NCBI RefSeq assembly: GCF_000003605.2
Contig: NW_003112469.1
Coordinates: 199,517-231,442 of the forward strand
DNA: 31,926 nt
Direction: 5' to 3'
Source: Saccoglossus kowalevskii
Taxonomy: Eukaryota; Hemichordata; Enteropneusta; Harrimaniidae
The notes under the pieces are model-generated. The model made no database searches, was not told where the DNA came from, and was given only the letters and a program-made list of their open reading frames with translations. Position numbers and translations under genes: made by a program. Numbering within the stretch: position 1 is the stretch's first letter; each line of letters starts with the position of its first letter. This document shows positions 22,065 to 31,926 of this stretch, piece by piece.

Positions 22065-24914
22065 ATGGAGACACATGAACCCGCGGGAGATTCTAGTGGT
22101 CCTGGTCCTGTTCCTGGTCCCGAAGAGTTCAATACGAATGTTGTGAACACTCAGCAGCCGGTAGAAGAGAGAAGCTCTGGCACACCACGTTGTGCAGTAC
22201 CTACGTGTCAGCCGTTCATGCTATCATGGATCGTCATCGTAGGCTATGTCATGATTGGGGGGTTGATATTCCAGCTGACTGAAACGATGACGGCTACTAT
22301 CCCTGTACCTAACAGCGACACTGCCAACAATTCATCGGAAAGCGACATTACCACGAGTCCCGGGGCAATACGACAACAACTCATCGACTCGATGCGTGAC
22401 CTATGGGAAAGCGGTTCGGATAACTGGACAAAAGTTGCCACCGATTTTGTGTTCGATTACGACCGTAATATAAAACTAGCTGAACTAGTGCGGGAACGTG
22501 AGACGGGGAGTACCGACGGTAGCTATACAGGGTTCGATAACTGGTGGGCTTCTTCTTTCTTTTGTTTAACGGTCGTCACAAGCATCGGTAAGAATACACT
22601 AGTAATACTATCAGTTCGTTCACTCGGTAGGTGGTCAACCATTTGAAGTCAGGGGTGGGGTTAGAAGATTGTGACTAGTGCATTTTTTTCGAGCTGTCTG
22701 TACATTTTAATTTTTCTTGAATGTGCAAACATTTCTTCCCTGTAACACCTTGCGTGCATTTACTTTCTCTCGGTGATTAGCTTGCAAATTCCCTGTTCAA
22801 CAAATCTTCCAGCCACTCCCCATGATTTCAAATAGTCCATCCCTAATCTAGTCAGCGTGGACTGGACTATCCGCGGCATGTGCACTAACGTGCGGCTACC
22901 CCTATATACTGCGCTATAAAAAGCTAGCACAATAAATGAACTCGACGGAAAGGTCTCCAGGTCATACGGAGCTCGGAAATGTGATACCTTCCGGCATACC
23001 ATTCAGTAAACGCAAATTAACCAAGTAACTAATTGAACGTATATATAAGTACTCCACTCTCGTACGCTTATTCCGCTAAATCTGTACATGTCTCCTTGTC
23101 TATGTGTAGATTGTAAACCGCTATTGTTGTATTTATATGAAGAGTGTAATCGTCACAATTAACTGAACATAACTTGTAAACCAGCATACACTATTTCAGT
23201 TAGCTATCCAACTTGCAGTATAGTACCAGTTACGTAATGTAAACCGCTAATGTAAATCACACGTCTCTTACCTAAGACTGTAAGTAGGCAAGTGAAAAGT
23301 CTGTAAGTAGGCAAGTGAGTTGCCGATTAAGACTGGTCCTAACTGAGCTATGAGTAGTACCATATATCTGTTTTTCATAATGGTAATAAAGTTGTTAATA
23401 TCTACACTGATTTTAAAATTGTTGATATGTTTTCCCGTTTTATTAGTTCCACCGTCGACTTTATCATATGACTGATTGTCCGTCGGCATCCGGCGTCCGT
23501 TGTCCGGCGTGTCACATTTTACTCAACTTCTTGAACAGTACAAGCCTGAATGCTTTGATACTTGGTGTATATGTATATTAAGTAGACCTCTCTTAGATTT
23601 GTTCATTTCGTGATTATATCTTTAATTCTCTAATTTTTATGAATATTTTTGTAATTTTTGGTAAAAGTAATATTTTCAACTTCTTGTTAAAACCCGCAAG
23701 TTCGATTGCTTTGACATTATACATATACTAGTAGGTACTACAGGTGGACCTCTCCCAGATTTGTTCATTTCGTGATATCTTCAATTTTCTAATTTTTATG
23801 AATATTTTTTGTTATTTTAAAGTAAAAAGTGACATTTTCGACTTCTTCTGAGTCAAGAAGAACCAATTTGCTCTCTATTGTCTTTATGACCTATAATTTC
23901 CACACCAAATGATGATTTCGGTGGAAAATGTCGGCAAGTAGACGTATCAGAATGGTCTTTTTGATGTCACTGGGTATGCATTGAATTATTAATGCAGAGC
24001 GACATAAAATATACATTTCACATTGATATTAATAATTATTATTGATATTATATGCAAATTAACCTCAGAGTAGCCATTTGCTGAAACTTTTAATTTCAAG
24101 ATGGGATAAAACCTGACTACAATGATCATACACACGTTTACGTATACTATCTTTTAGCCAAAGCAATCTCTATGACAACCATCCAGTCAGACTATTTTCT
24201 TTTTCTATTTTTAATTCAGGATATGGCCATCTCACTCCAAGGACTGCGGTAGGTAAGTGTGTGTGCACTATATACACAATCATCGGCGTTCCGCTGTTCT
24301 TCATTTATCTAGTGAAACTTAGCCAGCTTCTGGCGGTGTACGTCAAACGTGCATATTGCAGATTATGTAACAGCTTCAGTAGATGTCGCATGTTTCCAAC
24401 GCGAAGGAAATCGGCAGAAAAGAACAGTCCAAGCTTTCAGCAACTCGAAGAGCCCTCTATCGACGACTTGCAGCCAGATCGGGACGCTTCGGTAAGTTTC
24501 GAAGCCGACAGGGAAGAACTGGCCGTGGGTGGGACGAATTACCACTACGAAGAAGACCACAGCCTCCTTCCCGACGAGGTCAACATCGAAATTCCGTTCG
24601 TGTTTATCCTTATTGTTAACGCCATATTTATTATCGTAGGTGGCGCTGTATTCTCAGCGATGGAAGGTTGGCCGTATGGACATTCCCTGTATTTCGCCAT
24701 CATCACCCTGTCTACCGTCGGTTTCGGAGACTATGTACCAGAATACGATAATGATGCCAGACATTTCTTCGTGGCATTGTTCATCGTGACCGGGATGCTT
24801 CTGATATCCGTGTCTATACAACTTTGCTGGTCAAGAATTGTGAGTCTGTCTGGCTGGTTATTTAACTGTACGTGTTGCTCCAGGCGATGTTGCAGCACCT
24901 GTTATCGTGTGTAA
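22065..24914 (+). CDS. Two-pore-domain (K2P) potassium channel, two exons
   Basis: Exons 22065-22587 and 24220-24914 encode 405 residues. The donor is G|GTAAG and the acceptor TTCAG|GA (phase 1). Joining them restores TSIGYG, because the intron splits the codon of G175; intron placement at this glycine is typical of K2P genes such as KCNK3. ATG 22065 has an ideal Kozak context (A at -3, G at +4) with an in-frame TAA at 22026. Order: cytosolic N-terminus, TM1 (about 51-71), long extracellular cap (72-158) with N-glycosylation sequons at N88/N89 and N120, pore 1 with GYGH (175-178), TM2 (about 189-211), an 85-residue cytosolic loop, TM3 (about 298-320), pore 2 STVGFGD (339-345), TM4 (about 356-378), and a short tail with six cysteines in 391-402. 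The protein acts in the plasma membrane as a dimer passing background K+ current. H178 matches the pH-sensing histidine of TASK and TWIK-1. The subfamily is unclear; the loop and FGDYVPE suggest TRESK/TWK-like relatives. A further 3' exon or alternative tail cannot be excluded. Confidence 0.93.
22588..24219 (+). other. K2P intron (1632 bp)
   Basis: It starts GTAAGA, ends TTTTTAATTCAG and has a T-rich tract before the acceptor. If retained, translation would add KNTLVILSVRSLGRWSTI and stop at 22646, giving a truncated single-pore product. It contains a 2x short duplication (CTGTAAGTAGGCAAGTGA, 23278-23319) and a dispersed repeat (23526-23847). The remainder has no recognisable feature. Confidence 0.9.
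23490..23860. repeat. Dispersed intronic repeat: two tandem units of about 153 and 162 bp
   Basis: ACTTCTT recurs at 23526, 23679 and 23841. Each unit continues with a TTCGATTGCTTTGACA-like block, then AGATTTGTTCATTTCGTGAT and CTAATTTTTATGAATATTTT. A GC-rich head (GTCCGTCGGCATCCGGCGTC and GTTGTCCGGCG) precedes the first unit. Similar 'CGTCGGCGTCC + ACTTCTTC + TTTGTTCA' repeats of about 160 bp are common in bivalve and other marine invertebrate genomes; that resemblance is from memory, not a search. Confidence 0.6.
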
Positions 24915-25067
24915 ATAAGTAGACCGATAGTAAAAATATGGGTTGGGGTTTTCCACGGTTTATTCGATTATTTTCACACCTTAATTTCTAGTGAGGTTTT
25001 GTGATTAGTAATTTAAACAGAATCGCAGAATGAACAAGGTTATTTGTGTACGTAAGGCGTTGTACTA
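24915..25067. other. K2P 3' flank
   Basis: Short sequence between the K2P stop codon and the duplicated repeat block. There is no AATAAA here. The first AATAAA on this strand is at 25988-25993, inside the repeat block, so the transcript end may lie within the duplication or use a variant signal. Confidence 0.4.
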
Positions 25068-26647
25068 CATCGTCACGCGGGACATGTGCTTTACGAAGGA
25101 CTCAACGAGCTATCATGTAGTTTTTAACTACCCACCGCATATTATTCAAATACCGACACGTAGTACACAACTACCTATCACGCAGTACTCATATACTTAT
25201 CACGTAGTACACTAATACCAAGCACGTAGTCCTGAAATACCTATCATACAGGGTCATTGCCCGAAAGGTTTAGCTGTTTTGAAAAGTAATTAGGATAACA
25301 ATTACTAAATATTATATATTATACATATCACCTAGTACTCAGTACCTGTCACGTAGTACTCATCTTCCTGCCACGTGGTGCTCAACTACCTGTAACGTAG
25401 TACTCAACTTCCTGCACGTAGTGCTCAACTACCTGTCACGTAGTGCTCAACTACCTGTAACGTGGTACTCAACTTCCTGTCACGTAGTGCTCAACTACCT
25501 GTCACGTGGTGCTCCACTACCTGTTACGTAGTGTTCAATTACATATCACCTAGTACTCAGTACCTGTCACGTAGTACTCATCTTCCTGTCACGTAGTGCT
25601 CAACTACCTGTAACGTAGTACTCAACTTCCTGTCACGTAGTGCTCAACTACCTGTAACGTAGTACTCAACTTCCTGTCACGTAGTGCTCAACTACCTGTC
25701 ACGTAATGTTCTACTACCTGTTACGTAGTGTTCAACTACTTGTCACATAGTGCTCAACTACCTGTCACCTAGTGTTCAACTACGTATGTTGTAGTTTAAA
25801 TAGTAACCAGTTGCCTTTCTAATCGATATAGATAGTATACTCAATGTATTTTCTTTCATCCTTACAAAATTTATTGCATTTTGTTATAAGAATTGATATC
25901 AATTATCATTTTAAAATGGGGCTTTATGGTATTTGGTGAGTGGTGCAATGAGTTTGTTTGATTATTTTCATTCTTGTGTGACTTTTAAATAAAAATATTC
26001 GTTTTTTCCATTTATTATTCTTTCTTGCGACTGAAGTATGTGAATGCAATTATTATTCGCCGTGCTTCAACAAAGTATTGTGGTTAAACGAGGTTTATTT
26101 CTCCAATAATTATCTAATAATAGAAACGGGCGACGAATGGCACATTGACCTATTTATTATAATATAAATATTTTATTTGTTTGTTTTTATTTTATTTACT
26201 TATTTCTGACTGGAAGTAAAGAATTGTGGTCAGACCTATGTCCAGTACATGAAATATAAACATTACACGTGACACGTTATATACCATAAACTCTAGATAA
26301 ACACCTTACAAAAATACATAGTTTATGCATAATTTGCAGGTGGTACAACCTGTACGAGTTTAGGGGATGTTGAGATTTCTCTTAAAAGAATGCAAAGATG
26401 GCGAATTGCAACTTAGACGGAGAGAGAGTTCAATTCAACTACCGTTCTACAGAAACAACCAATATTTTAAAATGTCAGTTTGAACAATTGGTAACAACAG
26501 ATGCAAATTATGACTGTGTCTAGTGAATGTTATTGGGATAAAGGAGAAGTATCAATTTTATTCTACATAATTTTGTAAGGCGTCACGTTTGTGTAGTCTG
26601 TGCACCGGACGTGTAATGGCATACAATTAAGCGTTACTTGTCTATAT
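25068..26647. repeat. 1.6-kb tandem duplication, copy 1
   Basis: The copy starts CATCGTCACGCGGGACATG and ends CGTTACTTGTCTATAT plus CAT at the junction. It holds degenerate minisatellite units (about 25110-25236), a spacer of about 90 bp, the main array (25325-25783) and about 860 bp of AT-rich sequence. It is nearly identical to copy 2 with scattered substitutions. Relative to copy 2 it lacks about 10 bp near 25090 and about 23 bp near 26045. Confidence 0.93.
25325..25783. repeat. 22-bp minisatellite in copy 1, about 21 units
   Basis: Two alternating unit types, 23 bp (CCTGTCACGTAGTGCTCAAC + TAC) and 21 bp (CTGTAACGTAGTACTCAACT + T), form a dimer of about 44 bp. The distinctive unit ATATCACCTAGTACTCAGTA occurs at 25325 and 25543, giving a 218-bp higher-order period of ten units. 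Each 23-bp unit has inverted arms GTAGT and ACTAC. Confidence 0.93.
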
Positions 26648-28276
26648 CATCGTCACGCGGGACATGTGCTTCACCACCGATCACGAAGGACTCAACGAGC
26701 TATCATGTAGTTTTTAACTACCCACCGCATATTATTCAAGTACCGACACGTAGTACACAACTACCTATCACGCAGTACTCATATACTTATCACGTAGTAC
26801 ACTAATACCAAGCACGTAGTCCTGAAATACCTATCATACAGGGTCATTGCCCGAAAGGTTTAGCTGTTTTGAAAGGTAATTAGGATAACAATTACTAAAT
26901 ATTATATATTAGACATATCACCTAGTACTCAGTACCTGTCACGTAGTACTCATCTTCCTGTCACGTGGTGCTCAACTACCAGTAACGTAGTACTCAACTT
27001 CCTGCACGTAGTGCTCAACTACCTGTCACGTAGTGCTCAACTACCTGTAACGTGGTACTCAACTTCCTGTCACGTAGTGCTCAACTACCTGTCACGTGGT
27101 GCTCCACTACGTGTTACGTAGTGTTCAACTACATATCACCTAGTACTCAGTACCTGTCACGTGGTACTCATCTTCCTGTCACGTGGTGCTCAACTACCTG
27201 TAACGTAGTACTCAACTTCCTGCACGTAGTGCTCAACTACCTGTCACGTAGTGCTCAACTACCTGTAACGTAGTACTCAACTTCCTGTCACGTAGTGCTC
27301 AACTACCTGTCACGTAATGCTCTACTACCTGTTACGTAGTGTTCAACTACTTGTCACATAGTGCTCAACTACCTGTCACCTCGTGTTCAACTACGTATGT
27401 TGTAGTTTAAATAGTAACCAGTTGCCTTTCTAATCGATATAGATAGTATACTCAATGTATTTTCTTTCATCCTTACAAAATTTATTGCATTTTGTTATAA
27501 GAATTGATATCAAATATCATTTTAAAATGGGGCTTTATGGTATTTGGTGAGTGGTGCAATGAGTTTGTTTGATTATTTTCATTCTTGCGTGACTTTTAAA
27601 TAAAAATATTCGTTTTTCCATATATTATTCTTTCTTGCGACTGAAGTATGTGAATGTCACTTAAGCCATGGTGAATATGCAATTATTATTCACCGTGCTT
27701 CAACAAAGTATTGTGGTTAAACGAGGTTTATTTCTCCAATAATTATCTAATAATAGAAACGGGCGACGAATGACACATTGACCTATTTATTATAATATAA
27801 ATATTTTATTTGTTTTTATTTTATTCACTTATTTCTGACTGGAAGTAAAGAATTGTGGTCAGACCTATGTCCAGTACATGAAATATAAACATTACACGTG
27901 ACACGTTATATACTATAAACTCTAGATAAACACCTTACAAAAATACATAGTTTATGCATAATTTGCAGGTGTTACAACCTGTACGAGTTTAGGGGATGTT
28001 GAGATTTCTCTTAAAAGAATGCAAAGATGGCGAATTGCAACTTAGACGGAGAGAGAGTTCAATTCAACTACCGTTCTACAAAAACAACCAATATTTTAAA
28101 ATGTCAGTTTGAACAATTGGTAACAACAGATGCAAATTATGACTGTGTCTAGTGAATGTTATTGGGATAAAGGAGAAGTATCAATTTTATTCTACATAAT
28201 TTTGTAAGGCGTCACGTTTGTGTAGTCTGTGCACCGGACGTGTAATGGCATACAATTAAGCGTTACTTGTCTATAT
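26648..28276. repeat. 1.6-kb tandem duplication, copy 2
   Basis: Direct head-to-tail copy of 25068-26647, 1629 bp against 1580 bp. It ends at CTATAT (28276), after which the sequence diverges (AAAGGTCAATC). Extra segments include CACCACCGATCA near 26671 and GTCACTTAAGCCATGGTGAA near 27656. Confidence 0.93.
26915..27394. repeat. 22-bp minisatellite in copy 2, about 22 units
   Basis: Same structure as 25325-25783, with the same 218-bp higher-order period (marker unit at 26915 and 27133), but one more unit in the second half and several CACGTG in place of CACGTA variants. The 73-codon ORF at 27052-27273 is a by-product of the repeat. Confidence 0.93.
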
Positions 28277-30730
28277 AAAGGTCAATCTGACTTGAACCCA
28301 ATTATATGACCTATTATATACAGAATCGCTTGGCAGGAAAAATGTAATTCTGCAAATAATTTCTTATATTCTCAATTCTTCTATTTTCCACCATCTAAAC
28401 AGTTGCCACAACTTTATTACCATGACGATCATCCATTTTTTTTACGACAGTCAGTTCCCTTCCTTATGCCGGAAGGCCAGTCTTTTTGGACTATTATAAC
28501 ATATAGTAATACATGGCATGGCAATTTATGTATTTTTTATATCTAGACTACATACCTTATGGCACACATTTACCCGTCACGACTTTTATACATGCGCTCC
28601 AAGTTAGGATAGTTGTAATACTCGTCGGTATTTAAAGTGCAAAACAAGTTTATGTTTTGCAATCGAAGTGTGGACAACTCGAACCAGAAAATCAATTTAA
28701 TTTTTATAACAAACTATCCTTATTGTCATTTGTCATTTGTCAATGCAAATTCATACGGTCCATGAAATTATAACGTTTCAAAGAACACGGAAAATAAACA
28801 AACAAAAAACATAATCAAATAAGGAAGATAATGGATTTCAGTTATACTTTTACTGTTGACACATTATAACACTGATTTCTAAAAACACTTATATTCTATC
28901 GTAGTGGTTGTGGCATTGGATTCACAATGGATAGGTTCCCAGTTATCATCTTATATGTGTTCTACCTACGTTGGCGAGCATGACAGATTGGACGCTGTGA
29001 ATGCCAAAGTGACAGTTTTGTCACTTTTCTCAAAACAAACCTCAAAATTGAAATTGTTGATGAAGACATGACACCAATGGAAAGTCATGTCCATATGGTC
29101 CAATATCAATACATGAAAATATGCCACATGTTAAATTTGACCCCAAAATTCTTGTAAATATATGATGTCGAAAGTGTTAACATGTTTATGACGGACGTTT
29201 TTGCACAATCTAAATGTCAATATAACATATGACAAACGAGATCCAATTAATTATAATATTATTTACTCACAAATACTGATTGATTTTCAGTAATTAACTT
29301 AAAAGCCAGTGGTTTGTGTGCAATTAAAGATACGCCACTAAAGTTTGAGGTTACATAACAAAGGGAAAATAACCGCGGAAGAGGCGGTATAAGGACTAAA
29401 ATACCTACTAAAATAAAACAAATACGTTGCACAACTTCTGACGGTTCGTGAATCCTCGCTGCTCATGAGATTGGCAGTTAATAATGTTAAGAAGGCGGTA
29501 AAATGTACGTAACGCGTAGAAAGTGGAATTGATTGTTGAACAGTAAAATTAGTTCGAATTACGGAGTGTTGCAATAAATATTCAACTTCGTAGTTGACTG
29601 TGACTGCTACTGCCAAGACCCTGGCGCACCAGATAATGGATATCATATAAGACCTCAACTGTTTTCATATATGCCATTAACGACACACATTGGTCAACGC
29701 CAGTAGCATTACATTCAATCGCTGGCCTGCAGACATTTCAACGTGGAATGACAAGGATGTAATGTTAGATAGTAATGACTGAATTTAACTCCCTGTAGTG
29801 GCGAATATTGTTTTGTGTTTTCCAATTACTAAACGGGAATAAAGATGATGCTTATAAGATAAAGGAAATCATGCTGATATTGCATATTAAGTTGGAACGT
29901 ATGTTCATAACGTTTGCAATATACGAACTTACATAAACACACATGGAAGGAAACTATGTTCTACATCATCTTATTCTTACTGCATTTCTCGCATATTTTA
30001 TCTCACAACATATATTGATATTATTACAATATATAGTGTCAGTAATATTACAGCTGACTGCATCAATTCCACGGACACATATATCTTACAGTAGTAATGG
30101 TTATACGTTGATTGGAACTCGTTAATAACTTGTATCGATGGGACATGAAATGACACACTACCTAGTAGCTGTAAAGGTAAATAGGAATCGGTTGCGCTTG
30201 TACTTTTGTGACGCCAATATTACTATAATTTTAACTATTTCATGGGCTGATAATTTGGCATCCTAGGAGGTAGGATTCAACTGTCACAATTTTCTTTAGT
30301 TCAGCATTACCATGCCGCCCCCTGTACGATTGTTTTAAGTTTTTCATGAGCGTAATTTACAGACTGTAATATACTCCAGCTTTAGAATATTATGACAGAG
30401 CACAACGGCCTCATCCTGACGTTTTGTAAGTATGCGGCCGTATTTTCACGAGACTTTATAAAAGTTGTCAAAAAAGTCGTAATCACGGCAGCTCCTTTTT
30501 TCGGCAGAGAGCACAGAGGTTGTACCTACATTAAATTCTGATAAGTGATTATTAGTTAACCCGGCGCTCCATTCTATTAATATGCCAATATTTGCAGACG
30601 CGCTGGCTCGCTCACAGTGTTAGCGACGAAAGAAACAATAACAGAGCAAAATTCTAGTGCTTAACAAAATGAAAACAATACACTACAATTCCTCACAAAT
30701 GCACGAGACATAGGCGTCCAAAGGTTCGGC
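28277..30730. other. Non-coding DNA
   Basis: No gene recognised. The one notable piece is a tRNA-like stretch at about 28898-28950. ORFs of up to 106 codons (29338-29658, minus) lack family features. Confidence 0.55.
28898..28950 (+). mobile_element. Possible tRNA-derived SINE head
   Basis: CGTAGTGGTTGTGGCATTGG resembles the D-arm/A-box of tRNA-derived SINEs. It is followed by a TTCACAA loop and AGGTTCCCAGTT, which keeps the GGTTC of the B-box. The anticodon stem does not pair (TTGGA versus TGGAT), so this is not a working tRNA gene. No tail or target duplication was found. Confidence 0.35.
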
Positions 30731-30737
30731 TCATGTG

Positions 30738-30937
30738 ATTTGCATATCTTTGAATACAATACTAATTTGCATATCGCAGGTGAAATAACCGGTCGTTCGT
30801 TACGTCACAACTATAGCAAACTTACAATTTCACTGTTCTAAAACCGATTTATTGTTAGTAGTTTTCGACTTGGAGGTATCACGTGAAATACAGACAAACA
30901 CTAAACAACAAACGGGATTATGTACTCATTTGCATAT
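30738..30937 (+). promoter_or_regulatory. Cluster of three ATTTGCATAT octamers
   Basis: ATTTGCATAT occurs at 30738-30747, 30775-30784 and 30928-30937, all in the same orientation. ATTTGCAT is the POU/Oct octamer. The second and third share further sequence (CG, then GGTGAAATAACC or ATGGAAATACC), so they may derive from a duplication. An enhancer is possible but not shown. Confidence 0.35.
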
Positions 30938-31698
30938 CGACAATGGAAATACCTAGTATATTATCCACAAAATAAATTGCAGTACATATGTAATAATACG
31001 TCCGGACAGTGTAACTGCAACAGTGGGTAGACAACAAATATGTCGAGATAAAATTTATATAGGTACTAGTATATTTACCGCATGTAGTCAATTTACGAGA
31101 CGTGAACGATACTGAAGAAGGAATGTTAAATAATTTATATTTTGAGTCGTAGACACAATATCTCCAAGTTAATATGGAAATGAATAAAAAAAAAAACGAT
31201 TTTGAAATGGGGATAGAATAATTGTGAGCAAAAGTAACCCTCGATGTTGAATATCCATTTATTATGCAATTTTAGTTATAATTGAACGGTGGTAAATGTT
31301 ATTTATAACGTAAAGCAATGAACACTAACTCCACAAACGCAAAGTCGTGTTTAATATCGGCCCACCTGCAATTGAAACAAAAGTGAAATTGATGGCGTTG
31401 ATGTTTGAGTACCGGGTTATTTTTAAAGAGAAGTATACCCTTGGTGTGATGATCAGTGACGAATTAGTATGTCAAAACCACTTTGAATGCGAATAAATCA
31501 AGTGCCGTTTTAAATCCTATTCCAAACAAAGGACCGTCAGAAATAAAATAAATACAACACATAGATGAGCTGGGCAGATTTATCGTAGCTAGAAGGGAAA
31601 ACTATACATGTATTGTTAAACACATAAAAACTTTCTTCAAACATAAATTACTATAGCCAATCAAGATACTTCCCAAATGGGTATTTGTAACATTAATA
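30938..31698. other. Non-coding AT-rich DNA
   Basis: No gene, RNA or repeat is recognised in this stretch. Confidence 0.5.
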
Positions 31699-31926
31699 GC
31701 CCCGTCACACCATAACGTTTTGGTCAGCGTTCTCTGAACGTTCCAATCGTCCAATTTCCGAGCGTTCTGGAACGAGGTAGACACATCCAGCGTTCGATTA
31801 ACGAGTGCCTAACGTATGACTAGCGTGTTCCTAACGCACGAGGAGCGTGTAATGAGCGACCAAGTAAGATACCCCTGGAAATCATTGACGTGTGCTAACG
31901 TGTCACTAGCGCGCGACGACGACTTT
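31699..31926. repeat. Start of a CpG-rich repeat element with 11-bp-spaced RCG motifs (runs off window)
   Basis: An abrupt switch from AT-rich to CpG-rich sequence begins at GCCCCGTCACACCATAACGT, which looks like a transposon terminus. Within it, CG dinucleotides fall at 31791, 31802, 31813, 31824, 31835, 31846 and 31857, exactly 11 bp apart, in the context TAACG or AGCG. Other RCG motifs at 31728, 31739, 31899 and 31910 keep spacings of 11. The right end is outside the window. Confidence 0.55.

Noticed and set aside
22588-22646. Reading exon 1 of the K2P gene through to its downstream stop as a complete gene
   Set aside because: The ORF continues past a consensus GTAAG donor; splicing restores the GYG filter and the rest of the channel.
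25325-27394. CRISPR-like array
   Set aside because: Units abut without unique spacers and the genome is clearly animal; this is a minisatellite.
28898-28950. Functional tRNA-Val gene
   Set aside because: The anticodon stem cannot pair and the B-box is degenerate.

Overview
This window comes from the nuclear genome of an animal, most likely a marine invertebrate. It is AT-rich with scattered CpG-rich patches and is mostly non-coding. It holds one intronless transcription-factor gene, one spliced ion-channel gene with GT/AG splice sites, and many tandem repeats and small transposon-like elements. A single Olig gene and an intronic repeat resembling those of bivalves fit a mollusc or related lophotrochozoan, but an invertebrate deuterostome cannot be excluded. 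There are no bacterial features (no operons, ribosome binding sites or CRISPR).

Layout. 1-1645: a roughly 40-unit, 21-bp minisatellite between two apparently identical direct repeats of at least 394 bp. 1646-8700: AT-rich non-coding DNA with one MITE copy (2764-2962) and an isolated CpG-rich patch (about 4080-4420) carrying the palindrome TCTCGCGAGA. 8700-10738: CpG-richer upstream region of the first gene, with an NRF-1 type site, CCAAT boxes, a TATA-like box and an unrecognised 51-codon ORF. 10739-11467: Olig-family bHLH gene, with a 3' UTR and poly(A) signal near 12194. 12216-21900: intergenic DNA with an inverted pair of dispersed repeats, hairpins, a TIR element with a perfect 11-bp target-site duplication (16484-16806), a second MITE copy (18108-18313) and CTCF-like GC-rich cores. 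22065-24914: two-exon K2P (two-pore-domain) potassium channel; its 1.63-kb intron splits the first glycine codon of the first selectivity filter. 25068-28276: a 1.6-kb direct tandem duplication, each copy carrying a 22-bp minisatellite that itself has a 218-bp higher-order period. 28277-31926: non-coding DNA with a possible tRNA-derived SINE head, three ATTTGCATAT octamers, and the start of a repeat element with 11-bp-spaced CG motifs that runs off the window.

The two genes need not work together. Olig proteins specify neural cell fates and K2P channels set resting membrane potential, so both may be expressed in the nervous system, but nothing in the sequence shows co-regulation. I see no new multi-gene system. 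The unusual content is repeat architecture: two separate loci each have a minisatellite inside a kilobase-scale duplication. All coordinates and alignments were read by eye.
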